In this document: piece after piece, positions 7,841 through 16,640 of the stretch | How the letters are laid out: each line of letters opens with the position of its first letter | Numbering within the stretch: the stretch's first letter is position 1 | DNA from: Amycolatopsis acididurans | GTDB lineage: Bacteria > Actinomycetota > Actinomycetes > Mycobacteriales > Pseudonocardiaceae | Assembly (NCBI RefSeq): GCF_012328925.1 | Contig: NZ_JAAXLS010000001.1 | Coordinates: forward strand, 612,224 to 676,223 | Reading direction: 5' to 3' | Length of the DNA: 64,000 nt | Made by a program: the position numbers and the translations under genes | Notes under the pieces: model-generated | The model's input: only the letters and a program-made list of their open reading frames with translations | What the model was told of the DNA's origin: nothing | Databases searched by the model: none

Positions 7841-10174
7841 ATGCGAGTTCGTCGTGCGCTCAGCCTGCTCGCCGCCGCACTGACCGCGCTGGCGGTCGGT
7901 GCGGCGCCCGCGCCTGTCGCGGCCACACCGCAGCCGGCGGCGGGCACCTACACCAACCCGGTCACGGCCGGAGTCGTCGACACCTTCCCCGATCCGGCGA
8001 TGATCCGGGGCGCGGACGGGAACTGGTACGCCTACGGCACGACCAACCCGATCTTCAACAGCCGAGGCGAAACCGGTGAGCACATCCTGCCCGTGCTGCG
8101 CTCACCCGACATGGTCCACTGGACCTACGCCGGCGACGTCTACACCGAGGCCACCCGGCCGTCGTGGTGGCCGGCGGGCACGCGCCCGTTCGCGCCGGAC
8201 ATCCACTACGTCGCCGGGTCCTACCACCTGACCTACGGCCTGTCCGGCGGGGGAGTGGTGCTGCTGACCGGCCCGACGCCGACGGGCCCCTGGACCGACC
8301 ACGGCCTGATCGCCACGCTGGGCACCGGCTGCCCGACCAACCCGGCGGGTACGATCGACCAGTCCATGATCACCGACACCACCGGCACCCACTACCTGTA
8401 CTGGGGCAGCTACGACACCGTGTGCGTCTCGGCGATGAACACCGACGCGACACGGCTGACCGGGCCGATCACGCAGGTGCTGCACGGCCGCCGCGCCGAG
8501 GGCTCGTTCCCCGTGCGGCGCGGCGACCACTACTACCTGTTCTACTCCGACGCCGGCTGCTGCCAGGGTTCGTTCAGCGGCTACACGGTCAAGGTCGGGC
8601 GCGCCGACAATCCGCGCGGCCCGTTCTACACCCAGGATGGGCAGGCGCTGACCGACCTGTCCAGCAAGAATGGCATCGTCCTCGCCGCGAACGGCAACGG
8701 ATTCGCCGGTCCCGGCCACAACGCCATCCAGACCGACCTTTCCGGCCAGGACTGGCTGGTCTACCACGCGATTCCCTCGTCCGATCCGGACTTCCCGCCG
8801 GTGAGCACCGACGACGGGGTCAAGCCGAGCCTGTCCAAACGCCCGATGATGATCGACCGGCTGGACTGGATCGACGGCTGGCCGGTCGTGCGGGCCGGCG
8901 CCGGCCCGTCGGCGGGGCCGCAGCCCGCGCCTGTCACCACCCCGGTCGTGGGCAGCACCTTCAACGGCCCGACGACCGGCTGGAGCGCCCGTGGCGGGGC
9001 GTGGAAAGTGGAGCAGGAACCGGGGTCGGGCGGTGTCCTGACCCAGTCGTCCTCGGACACGTCGTACTACCTCTCCCCCCAACAGATCGGCGGTGACATC
9101 CGGGCGCAGGGACGGCTGAAGCTGACCGGCGGGGCCGGCGGCGCGGTGGGGCTGACCGTCTCGGACCGCAACGCGCGCAACACGATCACGGCGTGGGTCG
9201 ATCGTGAACACCACACGCTCGCGGCAACCGTCACGAACGCCGGTGTCGCCACGACGAACAGCGTGGCGCTACCGTCCACTTTCGAGTTCGGTGCCTGGCA
9301 CGAGGTCGCGGTCGAGGCCCGTGGCGGGACGCTGACGGCGGAGGTCTCCGACGACGGGCTCCGCGACGCACAGGCGACCGTCACGGTGAACCTGTCCGGA
9401 CCGAAGCTGCAACCGGGACGGATCGGGGTGGCCTCGACCGCGGCGCCGGCCGCCGCGGACAACCTCAGCGCGGTACCGCTGTACCAGCCGGTCACCAGCC
9501 GCGTCGCGGAACCCGCGCCGGGCGTGCTGCTTCCGGGTTATTCGGACGATTTCACCGGCACCGGAAGGCCGGAGGCCGTGGATCCGGCATGGACCTGGGT
9601 CCGCGGTGGCGCCGCGACGGCGACCGAGGGAGGCGGCACGCTCACCTGGCCCACCCAGGCCGCCGAACTGTACCTGGGCGACAACACCGCTCCGGTACTG
9701 CTGCGGGACGCGCCGCCGGGTGACTTCCTCGTCGAGACGAAGCTGGCCTTCGACGGCACCAAGGCGGCCCAGCAGGCGGGAATCCTGTTGTACGGCAACG
9801 ACGACCGGTACTTCAAGCTGGTGCATTCGGTGCTGCCGATGACGGCGGGCAACGGTGCGGTCTTCCAGCAGACGGAGTTCGACAAGGAAGGGGACCGTCC
9901 GACCACGATACCGCCGACACCGGTGTTCAACGGGCCCATGTTCGGCGGCCCACCGGGCGCGACGACCTGGCTGCGGCTGGCCTATCACCACAACCCGGGC
10001 ACTGGAGCGGACGACGTGCGCGAGGCGTCGAGCACCGACGGCGTGCACTGGAGCTGGGGCGGCACTTGGTCGTTGCCGCACCAGGGCCCGCTGAAAATCG
10101 GTGTGGTGTCGATGAACACGCCGGGTGCGACGGCCGTCTTCGACTACGTGCACACGTTCACGACGGCCGGCTGA
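7841..10174 (+). CDS. Secreted family 43 glycoside hydrolase with C-terminal beta-sandwich domains
   Basis: A 777-residue protein with an N-terminal signal peptide (about residues 1-28, cleavage near VAATP). The GH43 five-bladed propeller follows: base Asp51 in DTFPDP, and the acid Glu220 in RRAEGSFPV. The region from about residue 365 onward looks like two concanavalin-type beta-sandwich modules; the last (YFKLVHSV, DGVHWSWGG, IGVVSMN) resembles the DUF1349-like domain found with beta-xylosidases. Likely an exo- or endo-acting arabinofuranosidase/xylosidase outside the cell. GGGAGACGAGG precedes the ATG. It may share the sulfatase transcript, 40 bp downstream. Confidence 0.88.
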   Translation: MRVRRALSLLAAALTALAVGAAPAPVAATPQPAAGTYTNPVTAGVVDTFPDPAMIRGADGNWYAYGTTNPIFNSRGETGEHILPVLRSPDMVHWTYAGDVYTEATRPSWWPAGTRPFAPDIHYVAGSYHLTYGLSGGGVVLLTGPTPTGPWTDHGLIATLGTGCPTNPAGTIDQSMITDTTGTHYLYWGSYDTVCVSAMNTDATRLTGPITQVLHGRRAEGSFPVRRGDHYYLFYSDAGCCQGSFSGYTVKVGRADNPRGPFYTQDGQALTDLSSKNGIVLAANGNGFAGPGHNAIQTDLSGQDWLVYHAIPSSDPDFPPVSTDDGVKPSLSKRPMMIDRLDWIDGWPVVRAGAGPSAGPQPAPVTTPVVGSTFNGPTTGWSARGGAWKVEQEPGSGGVLTQSSSDTSYYLSPQQIGGDIRAQGRLKLTGGAGGAVGLTVSDRNARNTITAWVDREHHTLAATVTNAGVATTNSVALPSTFEFGAWHEVAVEARGGTLTAEVSDDGLRDAQATVTVNLSGPKLQPGRIGVASTAAPAAADNLSAVPLYQPVTSRVAEPAPGVLLPGYSDDFTGTGRPEAVDPAWTWVRGGAATATEGGGTLTWPTQAAELYLGDNTAPVLLRDAPPGDFLVETKLAFDGTKAAQQAGILLYGNDDRYFKLVHSVLPMTAGNGAVFQQTEFDKEGDRPTTIPPTPVFNGPMFGGPPGATTWLRLAYHHNPGTGADDVREASSTDGVHWSWGGTWSLPHQGPLKIGVVSMNTPGATAVFDYVHTFTTAG

Positions 10175-10757
10175 CGCGCCGCACCGGGAAGCGCAGGTGG
10201 GTCGCGCGCGTGCCCTGGATGATCTCCGGATCGTCGAAGCGGTGCGGCGCACCCGCCAGGCGGGCGAAGTACGGGATGCCCTCGCCGAGCAGGACCGGCA
10301 CGAGGCTGACGTGCACCTCGTCGACGAGTCCCAGGTCGAGGGCCTGCCCTGCGATGTCGGCGCTCGAGATGACCACGTCCTTGCCGTCGGCGATCTCCCT
10401 GGCGCGCGCCACCCCTTCGGCGACATCGCCGGCGAACGTGGTGCGCGGCCACTTCTCCGCGTCTTCGGGGACGTGGTGGGTCACGACGACGACCGGCGCC
10501 CCGACCGGATGGTTGTCGCCCCAGCCGTTGGTCAGGTCGAACAGCCGCCTGCCGCAGACCAGCGCGCCCGTCCGCGCGAGAATGTCGCGCAGCAGCCCCG
10601 CGCTGTTCGGGTCGACCTGGAATCGCATGTTCTCGTCGGCGGTCGGAACGGTCACCTCACCGGCGCCGTACCAGCCGAACAGTTCGCCGATCCCGTCGTC
10701 CGGATCGGCGATGTAGCCGTCGAGGGACATCGTCATGTGTGTGTAGACCTTCGTCAT
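10158..10757 (-). CDS. RibD C-terminal/dihydrofolate-reductase-like protein
   Basis: A 199-residue protein of the dihydrofolate reductase-like fold (RibD C-terminal domain family). The start MTKVYTHMTMSLDGYIADPD, the central ALVCGRRLFDLTNGW and the end LVDEVHVSLVPVLLGEGIPYF are hallmarks of the bacterial YyaP/YwjB-type group. These are NADPH-dependent reductases of mostly unknown substrate. GGGAG lies 7 nt before the ATG. The start overlaps the stop of the upstream membrane protein (ATGA), and the 3' end overlaps the convergent GH43 gene by 17 bp. Confidence 0.88.
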   Translation of the reverse strand: MTKVYTHMTMSLDGYIADPDDGIGELFGWYGAGEVTVPTADENMRFQVDPNSAGLLRDILARTGALVCGRRLFDLTNGWGDNHPVGAPVVVVTHHVPEDAEKWPRTTFAGDVAEGVARAREIADGKDVVISSADIAGQALDLGLVDEVHVSLVPVLLGEGIPYFARLAGAPHRFDDPEIIQGTRATHLRFPVRRVSRPS

Positions 10758-11296
10758 CGTGGGCTCCCAGCCGGTTTTCCTTCGTCCTGACGACCGGGTA
10801 GACCGCCGTGCGCCGCCGAACTCATCGGCTGGTTGTTCGCCTTGCCGAGGACCTGCGTCCCGAAGGCCAGCGCCGCCGTCGCGCCGACGAGGATGGACGT
10901 GGTCGCGAAGATCAGCGCGTTGCCCCCAATCGCGGTGCCGAGCGGGCTGCCGGGCATGACCAGCCCCCACGCGGCCGCCGCGAACGCCGAGCTGGTGCAT
11001 TCCGGCAGCGGGACGCGCCGGGGACGCGCTCGCGTGGCCATCGGCACGGAGCGGTGGTAAGCGGCGACCGGCGCGAGGAACGCGAGCACCACGAACACGG
11101 CGAACGCGCACCACCGGAACGGGCCGTACTGGGTGCCGACGCCCGCGGCCAGCACGGTGCCCACGACCGCGGTGTAGGCGGCCAGCGTCTCGGTCGGGAT
11201 CGCGGCCACCAGTGCCTGGGCGGCCGAGGCCACGTCGGCGCCCTCGGGCTGGTCGTCACGGGTCGCCGCGAGAGCGGCCAGGGTTCGCGCGCTCAT
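10754..11296 (-). CDS. Small integral membrane protein of unknown function
   Basis: About 180 residues, not recognised. The N-terminal 30 residues are polar. They are followed by hydrophobic segments (TLAAYTAVVGTVLAAGV, WCAFAVFVVLAFLAPVAAY, SSAFAAAAWGLVMPG, LIFATTSILVGATAALAF), so about four transmembrane helices with a short charged tail. I chose ATG 11296 after GGTGAGG; codons continue upstream to 11482 without membrane-like or conserved-looking sequence. It is translationally coupled to the reductase gene through a 4-bp overlap, but no functional link is evident. Confidence 0.65.
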   Translation of the reverse strand: MSARTLAALAATRDDQPEGADVASAAQALVAAIPTETLAAYTAVVGTVLAAGVGTQYGPFRWCAFAVFVVLAFLAPVAAYHRSVPMATRARPRRVPLPECTSSAFAAAAWGLVMPGSPLGTAIGGNALIFATTSILVGATAALAFGTQVLGKANNQPMSSAAHGGLPGRQDEGKPAGSPR

Positions 11297-11545
11297 GGCC
11301 TCACCGCCTTGTTCCGGGTGCGCACTCTGGAACTCGCGCGACCCGGCCGGGAAGTTACCGCTCTCACCCGGTTGCCATCGCACCGGTTTGCGTCGTGTGG
11401 ATCTTTGCGGCATCTTGACGGGCGGAGCGCCGGGAAGTCTGGTCGGCACGCGGTGGCCCCTACCGTGCGGGGTACCCGTCAAGGTTTCGACAGGAGTTGG
11501 TCATGAGCCCGCGCTCCCACCGCCGTTTCGTCGTAGTCTGCGGTT
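11297..11545. promoter_or_regulatory. Divergent intergenic region with a 9-bp inverted repeat
   Basis: This 249-bp gap lies between a leftward membrane-protein gene and the rightward CBS gene. CTTGACGGG at 11414-11422 is repeated inverted as CCCGTCAAG at 11475-11483, so two TTGACG -35-like hexamers face each other. TAGTCT at 11534-11539 is 7 nt from the CBS start codon, which would fit a -10 box of a leaderless transcript. An in-frame TAG at 11534 limits how far upstream the CBS gene can begin. The regulatory reading is inference. Confidence 0.3.
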
Positions 11546-11986
11546 ATGCACGCAGCGCAGATGGCCGAGGAGTTTCCGGTGGCCGGCGTGGATTCCGACG
11601 CGCTGGAGGCGGTTCGGCTCATGGCCACGCAGAGACTGCCCGGCATCGTGGTCACCGACCGCTCCGGCTGCCCGTGCTCGATCCTGCCGGCCTCGCAGGT
11701 CGTCCGGTTCCTGGTGCCGGGGTACGTGCAGGACGATCCGTCGCTGGCCGGGGTGCTGTCGGAGTCGATGGCCGACCGGGTCGCCGACCGGCTCGCCGGC
11801 AAGACCGTGCGCGACCTGCTGCCGGAGGACTCCGCGGAGCTGCCGACCGTCCACTCCGACGACACGATCGTCGAGGTCGCGGCGATCATGGCCCGCCTGC
11901 GCTGCCCGCTGGTCGCCGTGCTGGACGGCGGGAAGCTGAGCGGGGTCATCACCGCGTCGCGGCTGCTGGAGCTGGCGCTGCACTGA
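11546..11986 (+). CDS. CBS-domain protein
   Basis: A 146-residue cytosolic protein made of a CBS pair: the first unit is around residues 5-50 ([18 protein letters not shown]) and the second around residues 85-145 ([29 protein letters not shown]). CBS pairs bind adenosyl ligands and regulate partner proteins. It sits 16 bp upstream of an ion permease, which it may regulate; that is inferred from adjacency only. No Shine-Dalgarno is seen before ATG 11546; a possible -10 (TAGTCT) 7 nt away suggests a leaderless start. Confidence 0.85.
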   Translation: MHAAQMAEEFPVAGVDSDALEAVRLMATQRLPGIVVTDRSGCPCSILPASQVVRFLVPGYVQDDPSLAGVLSESMADRVADRLAGKTVRDLLPEDSAELPTVHSDDTIVEVAAIMARLRCPLVAVLDGGKLSGVITASRLLELALH

Positions 11987-12002
11987 GCCCGGGGTCGGTG
12001 CG

Positions 12003-13295
12003 ATGAGCACCGTCGTCGCGATCGTGGTGTTCGTCATCGCCTACCTGCTGATCGCCACCGAGCGCATCCCGAAGATGACCGCGGCGCTCGCCGGCGCCGG
12101 TGTGGTGCTCGGGGTCGGGGTCGTCGGCGCGGACGAGGCGTTCTACTCGCACGACACCGGCGTCGACTGGAACGTGATCTTCCTGCTGCTCGGCATGATG
12201 ATCATCGTCGGGATCCTGCGCCGTACCGGGGTTTTCGAGTACATCGCGATCTGGGCGGCCAAGCGTGCCAAGGGTTCGCCGCTGCGCGTGCTGATCCTGC
12301 TGGTGCTGATCACGGCGATCGCGTCGGCGTTCCTGGACAACGTGACCACGGTGCTGCTGATCGCGCCGGTCACGCTGCTGGTGTGCGACCGGCTCGGCAT
12401 CAGCCCCGCGCCGTTCCTGATCGCGGAGGTGTTCGCGTCCAACATCGGCGGGACGGCGACGCTGATCGGTGACCCGCCGAACATCATCATCGGCAGCCGC
12501 GCCGGCCTGACGTTCAACGATTTCCTGGTGCACCTGGCGCCGATCGTCGTGATCGAGGTGGTGGTGTTCTGCTTCGTGCTGCGGTGGCTGTTCCGCGGTT
12601 CGTTCGCCGCCGATCCCGAGCGCATCGCCGAGGTCATGGCGTTGAACGAGCGCGAGACGATCCGCGACACCCGGCTGCTGGTCAAATGCGGGATCGTGCT
12701 CGGCGCGGTCTTCGCCGGGTTCGTCGGGCATTCGGTGTTCCACCTCGAACCGTCGGTGGTCGCCCTGCTCGGGGCCGGTGTGCTGGTGCTGGTGTCGCAG
12801 GCGCGGCCGAGGGACTACCTGGTCAGTGTCGAATGGGAGACGCTGCTGTTCTTCGCCGGGCTGTTCATCATGATCGGGGCGCTGGTGCACACCGGGGTGA
12901 TCGCCGACCTGGCGCGGCTGGCGGCGGACGCGACCGGCGGCAACGCGCTCGTGGCGGTGCTGCTCATCCTCGGCGTGTCGGCCGTGGTGTCCGGCATCAT
13001 CGACAACATTCCCTACGTGGCGACGATGGCCCCGCTGGTGGCCGACCTGGTGGCGCGGATCCCGGACCCCGGGCACGCCCAGGCGCTGTGGTGGTCGCTG
13101 GCCCTGGGCGCGGACTTCGGCGGCAACCTCACCGCGGTCGGCGCCAGCGCCAACGTCGTCATGCTCGGCATCGCCAGGCGCGAGGGCTACCCGATCTCGT
13201 TCTGGGAGTTCACCCGCAAGGGCGCGGTCGTCACAGCCATCACGGTGCTGCTGGCGGCGCCCTACTTGTGGCTGCGCTATTTCGTGCTGGGCTGA
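12003..13295 (+). CDS. NhaD/ArsB-like (ion transporter superfamily, SLC13-type) permease
   Basis: A 430-residue polytopic membrane protein. It has the internal inverted repeat of the ion transporter superfamily: [17 protein letters not shown] with [18 protein letters not shown] in the first half, and [16 protein letters not shown] with [17 protein letters not shown] in the second. This pattern is shared by ArsB, NhaD, the P protein and YbiR-like permeases, so substrates could be Na+/H+, anions or carboxylates. It follows the CBS gene by 16 bp and is followed by a hemerythrin gene. Confidence 0.87.
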   Translation: MSTVVAIVVFVIAYLLIATERIPKMTAALAGAGVVLGVGVVGADEAFYSHDTGVDWNVIFLLLGMMIIVGILRRTGVFEYIAIWAAKRAKGSPLRVLILLVLITAIASAFLDNVTTVLLIAPVTLLVCDRLGISPAPFLIAEVFASNIGGTATLIGDPPNIIIGSRAGLTFNDFLVHLAPIVVIEVVVFCFVLRWLFRGSFAADPERIAEVMALNERETIRDTRLLVKCGIVLGAVFAGFVGHSVFHLEPSVVALLGAGVLVLVSQARPRDYLVSVEWETLLFFAGLFIMIGALVHTGVIADLARLAADATGGNALVAVLLILGVSAVVSGIIDNIPYVATMAPLVADLVARIPDPGHAQALWWSLALGADFGGNLTAVGASANVVMLGIARREGYPISFWEFTRKGAVVTAITVLLAAPYLWLRYFVLG

Positions 13296-13360
13296 GCGGC
13301 GTGTCGGCCGCCCCTGCAGCGGGTAGGTGGGGGGTGAACCGACACGAGGAAAGGGAGCGC

Positions 13361-13933
13361 ATGGACGCCATCACCCTGTTGCGCATGGACCACGAGCGGG
13401 TTCTGGAGATGCTGGACCGGCTGGAGCACGCGCCCACCGTGGCCGACGAGCCGCCGGAGAATGTCCTGCAAGCACGCAAGAAACTGGTGACCGAGATCGT
13501 CGTCGCCGAATCCGGGCACGAGGCGATCGAGGAGCAGTACTTCTGGCCGATGGTCCGCGCCGAGGTCCCGGACGGGGAGGCGCTGGCCGGGCACGCCGTG
13601 GACCAGGAATCGGCGGCGAAACAGCTGCTGGACGCGATGGACAAGGCCGGGCCGCATCAGTCCGATCTGGACGAGATGGTGCGCCGCCTGGTGGACGAGG
13701 GCCGCAAGCACATCGGCTACGAACAGGACGAGGTGTGGCCGCGGGTCCGGTCCGCGATCAGCGAGCAGCGGCTGGAGGAAGTGGGCGAGAAGATGGCCCA
13801 GGCCAAGCCGAAGGCACCGACCCGGCCGCATCCGGAAACGCCGTCGAGCGCGGGCGTGCAGAAGACGATGGGCAAGGCCGCCGCGGCCGTCGATCACATC
13901 CGCGACTCGGTGACCGGCCGCGGCAAGGACTAG
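13361..13933 (+). CDS. Hemerythrin HHE-domain protein
   Basis: A 190-residue cytosolic protein with a four-helix hemerythrin-like domain over about residues 1-140. Likely iron ligands are the His/Glu pairs in RMDHERVLE, ESGHEAIEEQYF, LAGHAVDQES and HIGYEQDEVWP. The C-terminal 50 residues are Lys/Pro-rich and low in complexity. Such proteins bind a di-iron centre and sense or handle O2, NO or peroxides. AAGGGAG precedes ATG 13361; an in-frame GTG at 13334 is a weaker option. Confidence 0.88.
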   Translation: MDAITLLRMDHERVLEMLDRLEHAPTVADEPPENVLQARKKLVTEIVVAESGHEAIEEQYFWPMVRAEVPDGEALAGHAVDQESAAKQLLDAMDKAGPHQSDLDEMVRRLVDEGRKHIGYEQDEVWPRVRSAISEQRLEEVGEKMAQAKPKAPTRPHPETPSSAGVQKTMGKAAAAVDHIRDSVTGRGKD

Positions 13934-13949
13934 GACTAGGACTCCGAAG

Positions 13950-14429
13950 TCAGCCGGTCCCCGCGGCGTCATGCCTGGGGTCGGCCAGGTCGTCGATGGC
14001 GTCGACCAGCTCGTGCAGGGCGGGCAGCGCGGCGGTGAGCACGTGCTGCCATCCCGGGTGCAGCCCGGCGAGCGCGGCGCGCAGGATGTCGGCGTTGGTG
14101 GTGTGCCAGCGCCGCACCGCCGCTTCGCCCGCTTCGGTCAGCGCGAGGCTCGCGGTGCGCCGGTCGCCGACGCCGCTGACCCTGGTGACCAGTTCACGCG
14201 AGCGCAGGCCGTTGACCAGCGTCGTCACCGAGTTGGGCGCGAGCCGCAGCGCCCGGGCGAGCTGGCCCGGCTGCGCACCGGGATTCTCGGCCAGGCAGGA
14301 CAGCAGTTCGAGCTGGGCCACCGACAGCGGGTTGCCGGGGTCCGCCGTGCGGGCGGCGCGGCGCATGGCCCGGCGCAGCCGCGACACGATGTCGGCGAGT
14401 TCGGCCTCGGTGGGGTGTGACGCGCTCAC
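13950..14429 (-). CDS. MarR-family transcriptional regulator
   Basis: A 159-residue winged-helix regulator. The recognition region LAPNSVTTLVNGLRSRELVTR and the wing GVGDRRTASLALTEAG (about residues 60-100) are typical MarR features. Starting at GTG 14429 (CAGGAG 9 nt upstream), it overlaps the stop of the exporter gene by 4 bp (GTGA), so exporter and regulator are cotranslated. It is expected to repress this operon and respond to a drug or phenolic ligand. The inverted repeat at 15848-15910 upstream of the exporter is a candidate operator. Confidence 0.9.
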   Translation of the reverse strand: MSASHPTEAELADIVSRLRRAMRRAARTADPGNPLSVAQLELLSCLAENPGAQPGQLARALRLAPNSVTTLVNGLRSRELVTRVSGVGDRRTASLALTEAGEAAVRRWHTTNADILRAALAGLHPGWQHVLTAALPALHELVDAIDDLADPRHDAAGTG

Positions 14430-15808
14430 CGCGGTCCGCTCCTGGCGGCCGGGACCGCGATGCCGGTGAGGCCCGCGATCAGCCCGAACGCCGCCAGGGC
14501 GAACAGGCCCAGCTCGGCGCCGCCGTGCACCCCGCCGCCGAGGTGCAGCGACAGCGTGACCAGCGCGACGCCCAGCGCCGTGCCCAGCCCTCGTGCCATG
14601 TTCACCAGCCCGCCTCCTGTCGCCGACATGCGCTCGGGGATCGCTCCCATGATGGTCGAGTTGTTGGCCGGGATGAACACCCCCAGTCCGATGCCGACGA
14701 GGAAGAGTAACGGGCCGACCAGGGCGGGCGAACCCGGCGCCGCCGGCAGGATCGCGCACGCGGCGACGCAGGCGGCCGAGCCCAGCACGGTCCGTCCCCG
14801 GGAGCCGAGGCCGCGGGGGAGCAGCCAGTTGGCCCCGACCGCGGCGAGCCCGAACCCGGCGGGCAGGCAGGTCAGGATGAGGCCCGCCGCGCCGTGCGCG
14901 CCCAGTACCTGCGGAAACAGCGTCAGCGGCCCGAACAGCACCAGGTAGCCGCACAACGCGCCGACCAGGCCCAGCGACACGGCGGCGGGCCGGAGCACGG
15001 CCAGATCCACCAGCGGGCTGTCCGCCCGGCGCTCCCGCCACCGGAACGCGACCCCGGCGAGCACCGCGAGGGCGGCGAGCAGGCCCGCGGCCCATGCCGG
15101 CATGCGCAGACCGGAAATACCGGACAGTGCGAGCAGAAGGGCGGTGGAGCCGGCCGCGAGCAGCAGCAGCCCGGCGACGTCGAAGCGCCCGAGCGGTGTG
15201 CGCTCCCGCGTCCTCGGCAGCAGGAACCGGCCCGCGATCAGCCCGAGTACGCCGACCGGCACGTTGACCAGGAAGACCCAGCGCCAGCCGACGGAACTGA
15301 CCAGCAATCCGCCGACCGCGGGGCCGAGCGCCAGGCCGAGTGCCTGCGCGGCGGCCTGCACACCGAGCGCCGCCCGCATTTTCGCCCTCGACACGCTCGT
15401 GACGACCAGCGCGACGCTGTTGGCCTGCAACATCGCCGCCCCGACCGCCTGGAGCACCCGGAACCCGACCAGCAGGCCAAGACCGGGCGCGAGCCCGCAG
15501 GCCACCGACGCGACCGTGAAGACCCCGAAGCCCCAGATGTACATCAGCTTCCGCCCGGTCGCGTCCGCCAGCCTGCCCGCGGCCGCGAGCAGTCCCACCA
15601 GACCGAGCAAATAGGACAGTGACACCCATTCGACCGCTGCCAGCGGCTGGGCGAACTCGTGCTGCAGCGCGGGAAAGGTCAGCGTCACGATGCTGGCGTC
15701 GAGCTGCCCCATGAACGCGCCGAAGCACACGGTCGCCACCGCGAACCAGCCTGCGTGCGGGTGTTCACGGATTGCCCTCGGCCGTGCCTGCTCGGCGAGT
15801 ATGGCCAT
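14426..15808 (-). CDS. MFS drug exporter, DHA2 (EmrB/QacA) family
   Basis: A 460-residue membrane protein, length consistent with the 14-helix DHA2 family. The N-terminal motif FMGQLDASIVTLTFPALQ and the loop GRLADATGRKLMYIWG are diagnostic, and the motif C-like segment GPAVGGLLVSSVGWRWVFLV marks a proton-driven exporter. Likely exports hydrophobic or aromatic compounds. It is the first gene of a two-gene operon with the MarR regulator; the promoter region to its right (15809-15930) carries an inverted repeat. Confidence 0.9.
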   Translation of the reverse strand: MAILAEQARPRAIREHPHAGWFAVATVCFGAFMGQLDASIVTLTFPALQHEFAQPLAAVEWVSLSYLLGLVGLLAAAGRLADATGRKLMYIWGFGVFTVASVACGLAPGLGLLVGFRVLQAVGAAMLQANSVALVVTSVSRAKMRAALGVQAAAQALGLALGPAVGGLLVSSVGWRWVFLVNVPVGVLGLIAGRFLLPRTRERTPLGRFDVAGLLLLAAGSTALLLALSGISGLRMPAWAAGLLAALAVLAGVAFRWRERRADSPLVDLAVLRPAAVSLGLVGALCGYLVLFGPLTLFPQVLGAHGAAGLILTCLPAGFGLAAVGANWLLPRGLGSRGRTVLGSAACVAACAILPAAPGSPALVGPLLFLVGIGLGVFIPANNSTIMGAIPERMSATGGGLVNMARGLGTALGVALVTLSLHLGGGVHGGAELGLFALAAFGLIAGLTGIAVPAARSGPR

Positions 15809-15847
15809 CGCGTCCTCCCCGGTTGGCTCCTCTCATTTGATTCTGAC

Positions 15848-15910
15848 ACAGAACTATCTTCGGACAAGTGTGAAGCCGAACACCTGATGAAGGCTGCGAG
15901 ATAGTTCTGT
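15848..15910. promoter_or_regulatory. Perfect 12-bp inverted repeat, candidate MarR operator
   Basis: ACAGAACTATCT at 15848-15859 is repeated exactly inverted as AGATAGTTCTGT at 15899-15910, 39 bp apart. Each arm contains AGA-N4-TCT and is therefore itself partly palindromic. The pair lies 40-102 bp upstream of the exporter start and outside any gene, in sequence much richer in AT than its surroundings. Two MarR dimers could bind here and repress the exporter-marR operon; binding is inferred. Confidence 0.55.
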
Positions 15911-15930
15911 TTATTAGTGTTTTCGGAGGT

Positions 15931-16293
15931 TTATCCGGTGAGTGCCGTGGCGAGGGCGAGGCCGCAGTAGGCCGCGCCGAGCCCGGCGACGACGCTGGCG
16001 ACGATGTTGGCCAGCGCGAAGAACCGCGCCCGCTCCTGGGCCAGGCGCAGCGTTTCGTAGCTGAACGTGGAGTACGTGGTCAGCGCCCCGCAGAACCCGG
16101 TGCCCAGCATCGCCGAGACCGCCCCGTTGCCCGGCAGGCCGGTCAGGAATCCCAGTACCGCCGAACCGGCGATGTTGACGGTGAAGGTGCCCCAGGGAAA
16201 GACCGTGTCATGGCGGGCCTGGATGGCACGGTCGGTCAGGTACCGCAGCGGCGCACCCAGCGCGGCGCCGATGGCGACCAGGAGCACGGTCAT
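15931..16293 (-). CDS. crcB: Fluoride channel FluC/CrcB subunit (first copy)
   Basis: A 120-residue protein with four transmembrane helices of the Fluc family. Seen are [11 protein letters not shown] at the N-terminus, the pore segment [15 protein letters not shown] with the conserved Asn, and [12 protein letters not shown]. Fluc channels are dual-topology dimers that let fluoride out of the cytoplasm. The start ATG 16293 (AGGTGAG upstream) overlaps the DUF190 stop by 4 bp. With the second FluC copy at 16637-17134 it probably forms a heterodimer, as known for Gram-positive bacteria with paired genes. Confidence 0.93.
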   Translation of the reverse strand: MTVLLVAIGAALGAPLRYLTDRAIQARHDTVFPWGTFTVNIAGSAVLGFLTGLPGNGAVSAMLGTGFCGALTTYSTFSYETLRLAQERARFFALANIVASVVAGLGAAYCGLALATALTG

Positions 16294-16640
16294 CGGCTCA
16301 CCTGGTGGTCGCGGCCGACGTAGCGGATCACCTCGACCGGTTCGACGATGACCAGCCCCTCGCCGATCAGCTCGTCCAGGATCGGCAGGAAACCGCGGAT
16401 CCTGGCCTCGTCGTCGACGATGAGGATCACCACCGGCAGGTCTTCCGACAGCGAAAGGATGCGGGTGGTGTGCACGTGGTTGGAGGCGCCGTAACCCTCG
16501 ACGCCGCGGAGCACGGTGGCGCCGGCCAGGCCCGCCTGATGAGCGCGGTGCACGATCTCGGTGAACAGCGGTTTGTGGTGCCACTGGTCGCTCTCGCCGA
16601 CGAAGATCGTCAGCCGCAGCGCGGAGCCTTGCAGTTTCAT
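16290..16640 (-). CDS. DUF190 protein associated with fluoride channels
   Basis: A 116-residue cytosolic protein of the DUF190 family. Recognisable parts are [19 protein letters not shown], the central [14 protein letters not shown] and [14 protein letters not shown], a ferredoxin-like alpha/beta layout similar to PII-like proteins. DUF190 genes commonly lie between or beside crcB genes; a regulatory role on the channel has been suggested but is not established. It overlaps both flanking crcB genes by 4 bp, so all three are made from one transcript under the riboswitch. Confidence 0.88.
   Translation of the reverse strand: MKLQGSALRLTIFVGESDQWHHKPLFTEIVHRAHQAGLAGATVLRGVEGYGASNHVHTTRILSLSEDLPVVILIVDDEARIRGFLPILDELIGEGLVIVEPVEVIRYVGRDHQVSR

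Noticed and set aside
11503..12006. ATG 11503 with a strong ribosome site (AGGAG) as the start of a gene
   Set aside because: The frame is Arg/Gly-rich and overlaps the CBS-domain gene, whose protein is clearly real in another frame. A very short leader peptide is possible, but nothing supports a protein.
13925..13942. Short repeat of GGACTA after the hemerythrin gene
   Set aside because: Only two to three units of 6 bp; too short to call a functional repeat.
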